Source of the DNA: Sporodiniella umbellata
Taxonomy: Eukaryota; Mucoromycota; Mucoromycetes; Mucorales; Rhizopodaceae
Direction: 5' to 3'
DNA length: 64,000 nucleotides
Assembly: GCA_025677835.1 (NCBI GenBank)
Contig: JAIXMR010000069.1
Location: forward strand, 1-64,000
Shown: positions 48,832 to 60,140 of the stretch, piece after piece
Layout: every line of letters begins with the position of its first letter
Position numbering within the stretch: position 1 is the first letter of the stretch
Translations under genes and position numbers: made by a program
The notes under the pieces: generated by a model
Database searches by the model: none
Seen by the model: only the letters and a program-made list of their open reading frames with translations
Told to the model about the DNA's origin: nothing

Positions 48832-49171
48832 ATTGGACTTGTTTGTAAAAAGGAAAAAGATACAATAAAATAACGAAAAAAAAAAAAAAAAAAAAAGATA
48901 AAAGAAAATCTTTATATCCAAACACTTTTGCTTTCGGCAGTGATGTTGCTTACTTGATTTGAGTCATATAGCCTTTGTTTAGAAAAAGGAAACTGCAAAA
49001 CAAAAAGCAAACATCGATCTTGAAGTTTTGTTATTGAAGGATTCTATTTTCAACTGTTTCCAATAACTTACAGTGATTGTAGTGTTGCTTTATTTGGGAG
49101 ATTTGCATTTGTGTCCCTAGAGCTACGTGGAGCCAATAGAACCCTTATATTTAAGGAAAGACTATCTCCCC

Positions 49172-49202
<31 letters not shown>

Positions 49203-50267
49203 ATAGTAAACCTTGAAGTCAACGGTTGTCAATTTAGGCAATTGTATTGAAAAAAGCCATGTTGGTCTACGATTGTCTCAATCTTATCCCCTCGTTCTCT
49301 CTCTCTCTCTCTCTTTTTTTTTTTTTTTTATTAGAAAAATAAGCGGTCATATGATAAGGCTGTACTTGCCTCTCTTGTGCGCAGTGGATTCAATCGTACC
49401 CAAAGATCTACAAGGCCTAGGCCTGAAGTCTTTGCGTGAAAATACATAGAATGTGACCTATCTGTCTTCCCGTAATGAGTATGTAATTCCAAGGCTATAA
49501 AGATGAAGTAATTGTACATTTCACAACTCAAGTGTGTTTCTATGTTACGGTTCAATAAAAGAAAGATGACTAGTAAAGTGGGACGGTATTTTAGGTTTCT
49601 ATAGATAAAAAAAAAGAAAAAAAGGGGGGGAGGTGCACGCAAGGTTGTGTGGTAGAAAGATTCTTTCAATTCAAAACAAGGTATTTTTTATAGCCATCAA
49701 ACGAGTTTAACAATAGCAATAGACGGTAGAGTCTATTATTTCGGCAAATCGCAATGGTTTGAGTCACCAAAAAAAAAAAAGAGCCATGATCTGTTTGTTA
49801 TACAACATCTAAAGATGTCATTTCAAATGCGGGTACTTTCAGCAAGAAAAAAAAAAAAAAAAAAAAAAAGGTGAGGTTTAGCAACAGAATGCGATGGATG
49901 GTTACAAAGAGCGGAGAGAGCACAGATCAGTGATTTTTGAGGTGACATTGCGGTTCAAGAGTTGAACACCAATGACTCCACGGACCATCATTTCATCGGA
50001 TTTCTAAGGACCCTTCTTGCCATGATACAAGCTTATCACGCATGACTTTGATAACACAGTCCATGCACCAGCTGAAAGGTTCACACGTGGTACCCGGTTA
50101 GAATGAAAAGTCTGACCACCCTACTTTTTGTGCACTCTGAATTGATTGTTCTCACAAGTATAAAGGGTTTATTACAAGAGAAAGAAAAAAAAAAAGTGAT
50201 ATCAAATGTGTATTGAGAATTATGTAACAAGTGGGAGAGAGAGAGGGTAGGTGGGGGTGGAGAGTAT
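48832..50267. other. Convergent intergenic region with A/T runs
   Basis: Between RIX1 (plus) and SWI3 (minus) stops. A runs near 48878-48896, 49172-49200 and 49847-49869, and a CT repeat near 49297-49314. On the minus strand around 50070-49880 two short open frames in different phases (reading WCMDCVIKVMRDKL and SDEMMVRGVIGVQLLNRN) look protein-like; I cannot name them and they may be the relic of an exon. Confidence 0.4.
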
Positions 50268-52019
50268 TTAGAGACTGAGGACTACCAGCGCTTCTTTTTC
50301 AGGTTCACCCTCGTCCATACGCATCTGAGGATGGGATAAGGCAGAATAATCCAGATCTAGAGTGCTGACTAAATGATAGTCTTCCTTAAAGAGCGATCCG
50401 TGGATAAGCTGTTGGAGGTGTTGAGGAGACCAACCGTCCTCGATGGCTTTTTCTATACCCCCTCGCTTGCTGATTTCCTGATCCAACAGAGCCTCTGTCT
50501 GCTTGATCGATAGACGGCAAGTAAAGATATCTTTCCGTTGTTGCGCCAGGGCTTCGACTTCATACTCGAGTACTTTTTCCATTTCATCAAAATGTTTCAT
50601 TTTGAGTTCTATTTTCTTCATTTCAGAATCGACTACTGAATGAACCAATCGCTTGATTTCTCGCTCTTCGATAGCCGATAGCGACTTGGCCTTGGCTGCT
50701 GCTGAGCCAAGCGCTACACAGGCAGCCGTTTCGATGGTTGAACGTGCCTTTTTGTTCTGTTCCTCCCCTTCTGGTCTCTCCTCGCTTTTTCGCTTGTTTT
50801 CCTGACAGTCAATGGCAGCAGCGGCAGCAGCGGCTGCCACTTCTGGATCCACTGCAGAAGCCAAGAAGGCCAAGGTGGACATGACCGGGTTATCTGCTTG
50901 AGAAAAAGGCACACGTTTGTGATCTACGATCGTGCTGTGCGTCTTTCCGTCCCCAGCACGGTAAGGCTCCTCGATAGGCAGCTGTAAAAAGTGGTATATG
51001 CATTCTTCTCTTGACTTGGTTCCTACATAATCGCCTATCGTATTCCAATCGTCGTCGTATAATTCAATCGCCTCCAGCAACAACAATGTCTCTTCGTCAG
51101 ACCACGACTTGGCCATCTTTGCCTCCTCCTGTTGTTGGTTTTCATAGCGGATGAAATCACTGCTAAAGCAGGTCACTGGAAAACGACCTTCTTTATAGCA
51201 AATGGCACACAGGTCCATATTCTTGGTCTTGAGACTATGGAACCGCTCCCGGGTACATTCCGTTCCACATGTAATACAGAAATACTCCTTGTTGGATTTA
51301 TCGTTGGCAGCCTCAAACACCTTTTGTCGTAACTCGACATTGACAGTGCCTTGAGAGTTATGGGTTCCAATGGCTCTCAGATTCGGTTTGAAAGGTGCCA
51401 ACCCACGCGGTGTATCTGCAGTGATTCTGAAATGCCCAGTGAAGGGAGGACCTACAGGCGATGGCCAGGTAGAGCTATCACACTTTTTTTGTTTTGGGGG
51501 GGGAAAGGTGAATACATGCTTACACACTCTATTTTTTTTTTTTTTTTTTTTTACTTCATTGTTAATCAATCCCCATTGTTCCAAAAAAGCATGAACTCTC
51601 ATAATAGCACAGACATCGCCAGCCAGATTTCTTCTACATGCTGTCACTGTTAAATATTCTTTGGGATTGAGTCGATAGGTGTTGATCATAAAGTCGCGGT
51701 AATCAGTATAGATGGTGGCTGTTTTTGAAGAGTTGGAAGTACTAAAGAACTCGGGTAGAGAAGCGCGTTCAATCTGATGCACTTGATTGAAATCAAACCA
51801 GGAAGTATAGGATGGTATGTTGACTGGTTTGGCTTGATCCATAAAATATTTACGTGCCTCAAGTTCGATATGGGCACGAGAAGCCTCTTCGGCTGATTTT
51901 TCAGCTTCTGTCTTTTTCAATTCTTCAGATGGCTCTTGACTTTCAATTGCTGTAGAATCCTGTTGAATTTCATCTTCTGTTGAACTCGTATCCATAGGCG
52001 TTGCTTGTTGTTCATCCAT
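50268..52019 (-). CDS. SWI3: SWIRM-SANT chromatin remodelling subunit (SWI3/RSC8, SMARCC)
   Basis: Exon 1 (52019-51555) and exon 2 (51482-50268) give 559 residues. The protein is the dimeric core of SWI/SNF-type remodellers in the nucleus. The SWIRM domain spans about residues 70-165 (NIPSYTSWFDFNQVH, NPKEYLTVTACRRNLAGDVC, FLEQWGLIN, then RITADTPRGL); a ZZ-type zinc finger about 215-250 (YFCITCGTECT ... LCAICYKEGRFP); the SANT domain about 270-320 (WSDEETLLLLEAIELYDDDW, GTKSREECIYHFLQLP); and a C-terminal coiled coil from about 430. The 72-nt intron is a multiple of three and has no stop, so the frame also reads through it as a Lys-rich insert; the family alignment (GLIN ... PSPVGPPFTGHF) and GT/AG ends show it is an intron. 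Confidence 0.93.
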   Translation of the reverse strand: MDEQQATPMDTSSTEDEIQQDSTAIESQEPSEELKKTEAEKSAEEASRAHIELEARKYFMDQAKPVNIPSYTSWFDFNQVHQIERASLPEFFSTSNSSKTATIYTDYRDFMINTYRLNPKEYLTVTACRRNLAGDVCAIMRVHAFLEQWGLINNEVKKKKKKNRVCKHVFTFPPPKQKKCDSSTWPSPVGPPFTGHFRITADTPRGLAPFKPNLRAIGTHNSQGTVNVELRQKVFEAANDKSNKEYFCITCGTECTRERFHSLKTKNMDLCAICYKEGRFPVTCFSSDFIRYENQQQEEAKMAKSWSDEETLLLLEAIELYDDDWNTIGDYVGTKSREECIYHFLQLPIEEPYRAGDGKTHSTIVDHKRVPFSQADNPVMSTLAFLASAVDPEVAAAAAAAAIDCQENKRKSEERPEGEEQNKKARSTIETAACVALGSAAAKAKSLSAIEEREIKRLVHSVVDSEMKKIELKMKHFDEMEKVLEYEVEALAQQRKDIFTCRLSIKQTEALLDQEISKRGGIEKAIEDGWSPQHLQQLIHGSLFKEDYHLVSTLDLDYSALSHPQMRMDEGEPEKEALVVLSL

Positions 52020-52057
52020 CCTGTTTCTGTATTCTCTCTTCCAAAAAAAAAAAAAAA

Positions 52058-52089
<32 letters not shown>

Positions 52090-52664
52090 GGAGCATCTTT
52101 CTTATTTTGGATGACGTGAACAATTCTTTTGAGCGACCGAAAAAAGTCCTTTTATTTTTTTTTTCTTTTTGTCAGAGTGCCACCATGCATAACAAGTAAC
52201 TTTGTTATGATTTCCTTGATAAAGTTCAAGACTTCTCAGGGTATTGGCTACCTTGGCTTAGGATGAGTTTGGTTCAAAAAAAAAAAAAAAAAAGGGGGGG
52301 GGGTGTAGAACAAAACTTGAAAAATACAGTAGAGGTTGGTTATCTATGGAAGGATTGTGTGTAGAATAGACATATGCTCAGATCTGTAAATTAAAGTGTT
52401 GGGAGAAAGTTTATGGTTGTGGCGCATAAAAGCTCTCGGTATGCTGATCTTTACATACACGTACATACATCAACATATGCTTTCTCATGTATCTCTGCCT
52501 TGATTTATACGGTAGTAAGGAAAACGATTGCCTGAGGTGTGTTGTAAGAATTGCAGTGTCCGGCAATCTGACGCACAGTCTATATGAAAAAGGTTGAAGA
52601 GCGTCTTGTATGTTGCTATCTATGGCTGTGTATTTATAAAGTAAAAAAAAAAAAAAAAAAAAAA

Positions 52665-52702
<38 letters not shown>

Positions 52703-53076
52703 TAAGAAAAGAGATTTATGTAGCAAGATACACACATCTCTACATAAAAAGAGAACGATGATAAAAGCCTTATTGTGTATGGGCCAAGGTAGATGTTATG
52801 TTTTGCGCTATTCAGTTCTGAATAGACGACATTGACTTTCTAGAATTCATCAGCCGCGCTGTACACCGATGCACAAGTGGTCTACAAAAAAGGGTGTACA
52901 GGTCGAGGTCTTTGCTCTATTTCAATTGATAGAATCGAGATTCCCAAACCCTGATCACATTTGAAAATAACACACGTCATAGAAATAGATAAATACCCTC
53001 CACCTTTATTTATTTATTTTTTTTTTTTCCTAAATTTTTTTTTTTTTTATTATTATTTCCCAGTGAATTCTACAGC
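52020..53076. other. Divergent promoter region with microsatellites
   Basis: Between the SWI3 start and a small plus-strand gene. Contains A runs near 52043-52090, mixed A/G runs near 52277-52303, and an A-then-GA microsatellite at 52643-52702. No TATA box can be chosen with confidence. Confidence 0.5.
52643..52702 (+). repeat. A23 followed by (GA)n microsatellite
   Basis: An A run at 52643-52665 runs directly into GA dinucleotides up to 52702, a likely length-variable locus. Confidence 0.9.
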
Positions 53077-53301
53077 ATGTTTCAATTTTGGAGTGAATGG
53101 CGACGTAAAGGGGCGATGAACAGCCCAAGCCATAAAGACGAAAACCACGATCCAATGGTCAGAACCTGTTCTAATCATTCAACACCTTCGAATTGGAGTA
53201 TCGACTGGAGCGAACCAAAACGGACCTTATCTTTTAAAGAAGATTATGTATCTTTTCCAAGCGTTGAACCATCCCATATGGATTCGGATTATGCCAACTA
53301 A
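53077..53301 (+). CDS. Small 74-aa protein, unknown function
   Basis: Intronless frame MFQFWSEWRRKGAMNSPS to MDSDYAN, Trp/Ser/Glu-rich, with a phospho-site-like, hydrophilic composition and a repeated W-S/E-P pattern (SIDWSEPKRTLSFKEDY). The 5' flank has pyrimidine-rich DNA and the 3' flank falls quickly into low-complexity sequence. Codon choice looks gene-like compared with surrounding spacer, and it has an ordinary ATG start, but no domain is known to me. It could be a stress- or development-related small protein of this lineage; that is a guess. Confidence 0.5.
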   Translation: MFQFWSEWRRKGAMNSPSHKDENHDPMVRTCSNHSTPSNWSIDWSEPKRTLSFKEDYVSFPSVEPSHMDSDYAN

Positions 53302-53592
53302 GCAACCTATTGATTGATACACTTATTTATATATCCCCCCCTTTTTCTATTGTACATAGTTACCAATATACCTCTTTTCTATATGATTTAATACCATCCA
53401 ATATTTATCTCTCTCTCTTTTTTTTTTTTCTCTATCATTGATAAAAGAAATGGATATACATCCATTGATCTACATACATAAAGAGATGGCATGCGTTTCC
53501 ATCGTTCGTGGGTGGGAAATTTTTTTTTTTTCGATTGGATGACATCTTTATTAGCAAAAGAAATAATAATAATAATAAAAATGATGCTATAA

Positions 53593-53940
53593 ATGAGTGA
53601 AACGAGATTTTTGTTAGATACCCTCACGGACCAACCATTGTCAAACAAAACTTTTGTGTGTGTGTGTGTGTGTGTGTACAACGCCAAAAAAAAAAAAAAA
53701 AAAAAAAAAAAAGGTGATTTTAACAGCACGTTTTTATTTTGGCTTCCACTCGAGTGTGAAGATGAGTCAAAGGCTGTGGAAATGAATGCAGATGAAATGA
53801 GCACCCAAACAACGTTATCTAACTCGGGTTCCCTTTCATATGCTTTTTGGAAAGAATTGGGGGGGGGCTTTGGTCAGATGATTCGGTTTTCTAGTAGTTT
53901 TCAAAAGAAAGGGACATTTCGGCTCATGAATAAAAAGTAG
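53593..53940 (+). CDS. Doubtful small gene, possibly spliced across a TG/A-run segment
   Basis: A 115-codon frame begins MSETRFLLDTLTDQPLSN, passes through a (TG)n plus A27 tract read as Cys/Val and poly-Lys, and continues with EDESKAVEMNADEMSTQTTL and SYAFWKELGGGFGQMIRFS to a stop at 53940. The tract has GT at its start and AAG at its end, and one choice of boundaries keeps frame, so it may be a microsatellite-bearing intron. The downstream half looks more like protein than spacer. No family recognised; a minus-strand frame covers the same region. Confidence 0.3.
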   Translation: MSETRFLLDTLTDQPLSNKTFVCVCVCVYNAKKKKKKKKKGDFNSTFLFWLPLECEDESKAVEMNADEMSTQTTLSNSGSLSYAFWKELGGGFGQMIRFSSSFQKKGTFRLMNKK

Positions 53941-54380
53941 TTTACAGCCAAGGCAAGAGTTGAGCATTGCCTCTGTCGTTGGCTGGCAACGGTGGAGTTC
54001 GAATGCGTCACACGCTAGAAGTTCCTATCATCTGAGGAGACTCGGGGAATGAACATGTTCTGGATCAGCTCTGGAATAAAGGCAAAGTCAGGAAACAGAA
54101 GCCAAAGGGACTCGTCCTACCGAATGAAACAAGAGAATGAGGAAAGGCTTTCCGAAAGAGAATGGCTGCTTGTTTGACAAGCGACGATCTAGACTGTTCG
54201 ATAGATCCCAATTAGTCACTTTGCCGAAAGGCTTGTGCCAAAAAAAAAAAAAAAAGTGATGAAACAATGTGTATTGATGCAGTCAAGATATTGCTTTGTA
54301 AGGGGGGGGGGGGGAGGGAAGACCAGCTGATAAATGAAGCACAACAAACAAACAGACGGATGAAACACTTTATTTTTCTT
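53941..54380. other. Spacer between the doubtful gene and the formin 3' end
   Basis: Contains an A run near 54240-54255 and a G run near 54302-54314. No feature recognised. Confidence 0.5.
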
Positions 54381-57300
54381 TTAAATCTCTGCAGCCGTTG
54401 AAGGTGAGTTCTCTTCTTCAGCCAGTGAAGCCAACTTTTTCATTTTTTCAGAGGTGGTAAAACGTTTGGAAGTAGTTCTTGCTCTAGGCACAGGAGGGAT
54501 TTCCTCTTCGTTTTGAATGTGCCGTAAGAGATCTTCTGCCTTGATCACCATCGATTCAACCCTAGTCTTTCTTCTTTCCCTGACAGACACTCTTTGACTT
54601 TTTCTCTGTTGGGTGGTTCCCATCTCGCCCGTCCGTAGTTTTTCCAACAAGGTGTCCATGATATCTTTATCTTCAGAGGTACCTAGAAGGAGGTAAGAAA
54701 AGCAAAAGAGTTCTTTATATGATCTTACCCTCCTTGATCTCCCATCGATTCCGTTGCTCCTGTCGTTGTTTGGCCTTTTCTGCCAACGCTTTCTTTTTCT
54801 TTTGCATTTCCACATCGGCTTTTGCCTTGATCCAGCTCGAGAGAAAAGTCTGAAAGATACCAAAGAATTCATCGGGCTTCATGTTACCCGGGTCCTCACC
54901 AAAGTAACTCACCACGTCTTTATAGGCTATATCCATCGAGGTATACCTCACCTCCAGTTGATCAAATCGTTCCATCGCTCGATCACGAAATCGATACATC
55001 TGGGTAGCAAACGCATCGCCCTCCTGGCTAACGTAATCCACGCCATAATGACCCTCGAGTTCTTCCATCAAGGATTGAAGTCCTACCCGAAGTTCATGAT
55101 AATCCTTGATCAATTCCTGGATGGTTACTAAAGAGTCCTGGATGAGCTTCTTTCTAAACAAATGAACCCCACGTACCTCGACAGGCTTCACCACAGCGTT
55201 CTAAATCACACACAAGTGCTTGATCGATCTTTGGAAACCTTTCTTCTACCATCGTACATAAAAAGTGAAGCAGGGTGGTATCTTGACTTGAAGCACGCGT
55301 ATCTACCAATTTGTTGATGCTGCCTACACGGATCCCAAAAGCCCCGCCTTGAAAGTGACTGCCGTTGAGAAAGTTACCGATCATCAGGATCACCTAAAGA
55401 AAAAAAAAAGAGGAGTTAGGTGGATGGAGAGAGAGAGAGAGAGAGAGGAGAGGTATATGTACACCCAAGAGTTCCTTGAGTGCTTCGGATTCCTTTAGAT
55501 GATGTGAGGCTTCCATCACGTTTGTCATGTTTTTGCCCAATTGAGTCATACGTTCATAAAACACATTGACAAACAACATGTGCGTCAAACGTTCTTTAAG
55601 TCGATCAATCGTCATGATCTTTTTTAAAAAAAAAGTGAGTGTGGGTTTCTATCGTCTCTCCCTTACCTCTGCATAAAATGTATCTGCTTTCGATAAACAG
55701 GCCAGATCTTCTTTGCTGGCCGTCTTGATAAACACAGACAGTTTCCCCATCTCATCCGGTGAAGGTAAATTGGCTAAAAGGTTTCTGAGTAAAATCTCTG
55801 TACAGAATGTATCGTCACACAACAAGATTTTCTTTTTAAACTCTTGAAAAGAAAGGGTTTTGTATTTAGCCAAAATAGCAATATCTATTCATACCATGGC
55901 GGGTTATTCTGTCTTTTTCCACAAAAAAAAAAAAAAAAAAAAAAAAAAAACTTACTGATATTATAAGCCTTTCGAGGATCCATCATGGATAGCTCGTGTC
56001 GTTTTTTCTTGACAAGGTCTAGTTTTTGAGAGGGTAGGTTGTTTTGGGCAAACGTTTGTTCCATCCGTTCAAAGATGCCTGCAGTATTCATGAGTTCAGC
56101 CAATGCCTCTTCTTGGGTTTCGGATTTTTTCCAAATGGTGGATTGAATATTGGCTACATTTAACTTTTGCCATTGTAACTGTCGAGTTTTCACGTTGGCT
56201 TGATGTTTGATCTGTTTACGAGGGAGGGTAGGTGGGGGTGCCCCAGGAAGAAGAGGGGGCGGTGGGGGTGGGGGAGCGTGAGGTGAGAGGGAGGCTTGTG
56301 GCGGAGGGGGTGGGGGTGGCGGGGGAGGAGCGAGGGAGGCTTGGGGTGGCGGAGGGGGTGGAGGGGGTGGAGGTGGAGGTGGAGGTGGAGGGGGTGGGGA
56401 GTTGAATTTAGTAGGGGGTAAAGGCACAGACAAGGGGAGGTCTGGGGGTGGGGGTATAGGCTCTTTTTCTGTGACTCGATCGACAGGTGGGGTGGTTGTG
56501 CGGTGGATGGACTGTCTGGAGGCATCGGATTGAGCCACGGCTTCTAGTAAAGATTCAGGCGTATGAACCTGTCTTTTGCGATTCTGAGAACGTCTGACGG
56601 CAGAACCCATCAAAGGCAACGTACCAGGCAAACCAAAATCGCTGGAGCCAAACTGACGTGCCAATTGAATTTTGAATTCATCGGAAAGACCCAAGGCAAG
56701 CGATGGATGTTTGTTGGGGTTACGGATCGAAAGATCGTCCATGACGTGCACTGCCTCTGCCTTGACGTTTGGCTCGTTAACGGTAGGCCGTGGAGGCAAG
56801 GCCTCTGCCAGGGCTTGACGAGAGACCACTGCGTTTCCTTTAGGAGAGTGATGAAGGGTAGCGTAAAAAGGTGTGTCTGTAGGCTGAAGGGTGGCATCGT
56901 TGTGGGTCTGCAGATCGGCCAGCTTTTTCTGCAAGGTGGTGATGGTATGGCGAGAGATTCTCAAAAGGTCTTCTAACGAGGCAGCTTTTTCTTTATATTG
57001 AACCACTTCCAAGGCATCTAATCCGAGAGTTTGTTTTTTTTTTGTTTTTGAGGGTTTTTTTTTTTTTTTTTTTTAGACTTCTCGCTCACACTCTTGTTCG
57101 ATACACATACGTTTGTAACCAAAGTGTGTATGTATGTATGTGTGTGTTTTTACCTCCTTCAAGTGCCAGTTGTGTACGTAACGTATCTCTCTCCCTTTCA
57201 AGTTCTGCATAGTTTTCTTGGAGCTCTTTTAGGTGATCTCCGGTTGCCTTGAGTTGATCTTGATCGGTTAACTTTTCGATAAGGTGATGGAGGGTGGTTT

Positions 57301-59055
57301 CGTAGTCTATTGAGACTTCATTCGAATAGGCCTTGTGATCTAACGCGACCTGGGTCACGAGATGATCGATGACCTGAAAATAGCTTGTCTTGTGATGGGC
57401 TTCTTCCCCATTAACAAGCAAGAGATGTTGCAAGAGGCTTAGAAAGGCGTCATAAGCACGCGTGCCTTCCACGCTGGACAAGATGCATTCAAACACCTCA
57501 CGCGGGTCGTCTTTGTCACTGAGCATGGCGTCGTGCAAAGTCTCCATCCACTCGTCCTGATCGCTCTCGGCTAAAGCTTTAAACTCTCGAATCTGACGGT
57601 TGATATGTTCATCCGACAAGAGCTTCATCTTTTCCAGAATACGTTCGAGACCGGAGCTTGCCATCTGCGTTCTCAGACGGATTCGAGTCTCGAGATCTTC
57701 CACCACGTTGATGATCGAATTGACCAAAATGATGTTGTAAAGCTAACATAGTCAATGGTCTGTTTGTTTTCTTTTGGCTCTTACCACGTATTCAGCCAGG
57801 AGATTGTCAGGCGAGCCATAAGCCGCCATCTCCTTAAAGTCCTCGCTGGCACCTACCAGACTTCCCATCTTGCCTCGCCCGCCCAAAGTGATCTCGAGTT
57901 CGGTAAACCAGGCATCGAACCGATGGTAGCCTTTTTCTCTGTCGCGCAAGACGTCCATGGCTTTCAGCACAAGATCTTGGCCTAACGGTACTTCATAGTA
58001 GCACATAAAGACCAAGACTTCGCAAACTAACCTTCTTGAATGGATTGAGGGCGACTGAATACAGTGGACGACCTCTTGTACACATTGAGGATGTCTCAGC
58101 GCTTCTCTGGCCCCGATCTATATCACAACGGTCTAAATAGGTCCTAAAGGGAGGCTTTTCTTACTTACTCTATTGTTCAACAAGGCTTTGAAGCATCTCA
58201 GTAAATCCTCTTCAACTGTCAGGGTAATTCCGTTCCTAAAGCGTCTTTTTTCAATTAATACTGTATCTATCGCTTGTAGAATTAAACACTTGCTTCTTTT
58301 TGGCTTGATTGACGGTCACTAACAGGTCCGTGACAACTTTCAAACCACCCATGTCGATAAACTGTCTTACCCAACTAATAACAATAACAGAAAAAAAAAA
58401 TGGGTGGGCGGGTTGGATGGAAGGCATGTATGTTACCTGAGAGGCATGGTTCTTAACCCGACCGCAAGATGAGAAACCACCTTGACATTCACACCTTTGG
58501 AGCTATCCGAAAGATGCTTTACATAATAACCTGGACCTTTTTCTTCTTCTGTATTTCGTTTATCCGAACGTTTTGGTTGAACCATCACTCCACTTTCAGA
58601 TTGAATATCTTGAAATACCATAATTCTTTTTTTATCCATTGGAAACGACGACATATTGGCTCGTACCATGGCATCCAAAATACCTCTTCGCGTCTAACAC
58701 CAAAATAAAATAAACGAGTTGTTTCTAACGTGAGGGAACATTCTTACAAGCATACGTTCAAAACAATCCTCAATGTCTGCATCTGTCATTCCATCGCCTG
58801 TCACAAGGTCGCTTTCAATACTAGGTAAAGAGGAAGACTGAGAGCTTCTGACAGAAGACGCTTCAGGCTTAAGGTCTGGGTCAAAGGTAAGTTGTTTTCG
58901 AAAATCAAACATGATTGTGTTTTACTTGAAAAGAAATAATCTTCGGTTGACAAAGAACCTTTGGGTGAATGAGGTCCATGGCTGTAGATTTGACTCACCA
59001 CCGGTGACTCTGTCTTTTTCTTTCCTTTTGTTTTTCCTCGACTAAAGAGGTCCAT
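54381..59055 (-). CDS. Diaphanous-type formin (actin nucleator)
   Basis: A multi-exon minus-strand gene with the full formin order. Exons 1-6 (59055 to about 57750) hold the GTPase-binding/FH3 region (DADIEDCFERML, TRRGILDAMVRANM, VRQFIDMGGLKVVTDLL, SRRLVCEVLVFMCYYE). From 57730 to 57150 is a dimerisation/coiled-coil part (ELQENYAELERERDTLRTQL). About 56455-56215 is the FH1 poly-proline region that binds profilin-actin. FH2 runs from about 56190 to 54720 (QLQWQKLNVANIQSTIW, LSVFIKTASKEDLACLS, VILMIGNFLNGSHFQGGAFG). The C-terminus has a DAD autoinhibitory helix (DIMDTLLEKLRTGE) followed by a basic patch. So it is probably Rho-activated. The first exon choice (59055-58926, MDLFSRGKTKGKK) is likely but a start at 58912 is possible. 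The junction near 55165-55190 would need an unusually short intron and may contain an error. Confidence 0.9.
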
Positions 59056-59286
59056 TAGACATAAAGGACCACAACCAACAAAGAATAAGAAAAAATTTAA
59101 AAAAAGGGGCAATAAAAAAAAAAAAAAAAAAGGCTGGAATAGAAAAAAAAAAAAAAAAAAAAAAAAAAGGCGGAGAAAACAGTAACAGGGTTTCTATTGT
59201 TGGCTGGAAATCGAAGGTTTATAGAAATGCGTGCGATGATGTGTAGCTTGATCAAAGTATTTTCCTCCTTTTTTTTTTTTTTTCTT

Positions 59287-60036
59287 TTATTTCTTTTGTT
59301 GTTGTTCTTGAATTTTGTCTTGCATGACATTAACAATAGCTTTTTTGTTTTTTTTGGAATGAGTTCAAAGGGGGAGGTTTTCGAAAAAAAAAAAAAAAAA
59401 CAAGAAAACTTTACCTCTCAAAGTACTCTGTTTGTCTGTTACGGTCTTTTCGAGCGTAGCCAGATTGTTTTTGACAAAAGCCACCTTGTCGTTGTAAAAA
59501 GCAGTAGCGTCACTGACAGACTATAAATAGTTGAAGCACTCGGTGTGGAAGAAGCTGCGTTTACCTTTTCAACATAATAACCCGTACCGATATCGACAAT
59601 GACCTTTTGCACATTGCTCAGTTTACCTGGTACATAGAGGTAAAGAAATAAAAAGGTTAAGGAGGATATGTTTTCAAGTGAAAAGGGTGTTAGGTGGTAG
59701 CATTAGAAAAAAAAGGATATAGATGAAGTGAGAGGTACCAAGATGGTCTTGTCTATGAAAAAAGTCAATCAACACTACTTGAGGCATTCTTTAAACACCA
59801 TTACCATCGCTTTTTTCTTGCTTCAAGCTATTGACGCTGTCTACACAATCTTTAAAGCGCCCTTGAACGCCTTTCAACTTGTTGTAGGATTGAGTCAGAT
59901 GGCTTAATTCCTATCCACGTGAAGAGATGATGATGAGCGATGCTTCTTTATGTAAACAAGAAACCTCTTCTAATTGTGTTTTGACTTGTTGAAGCGAGGT
60001 CAAGTCGAGGTCTGTAATGTTCACTTGTTGTGCCAT
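59287..60036 (-). CDS. GIM5: Prefoldin subunit 5
   Basis: Six exons (60036-59965, 59910-59805, 59752-59721, 59639-59565, 59520-59415, 59339-59287) give 147 residues, the right size for this alpha-class subunit of the hexameric cytosolic chaperone that delivers actin and tubulin to CCT. The start MAQQVNITDLDLTSLQQVK matches the family. The central hairpin is split by an intron between VPLTSS and LYVPGKL, and GTGYYVEK follows. Long N- and C-terminal helices form the coiled coil. Intron 3 (59720-59640) is not GT-AG: it begins ATATCCTTTT and ends AC and carries TCCTTAAC near its 3' end, a U12-type AT-AC intron. All phases agree only with that splice. Confidence 0.95.
59640..59720 (-). other. U12-type AT-AC intron in prefoldin 5
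   Basis: 81 nt on the minus strand. The donor is ATATCCTTTT (the U12 consensus ATATCCTT), the branch-site region reads CCTCCTTAACC (consensus TTCCTTAAC), about 17 nt before the 3' end, and the intron ends TTTAC. No GT-AG alternative restores the conserved VPLTSS-LYVPGKL junction. Confidence 0.9.
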
Positions 60037-60140
60037 GTTTATTTGAAAGAAAAGAAAGAAAGAAAGAAAAAAAAAAAAAAAAAGGACATCTATTTTTCTG
60101 ACAGCCAATGGATTGGACGTGTTTTTTTTTAGGGGTATTT

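Noticed and set aside
49960..49985. B-box-like GGTTCAAGAG on plus strand
   Set aside because: No A box at a fitting distance and no foldable RNA; single motif only.
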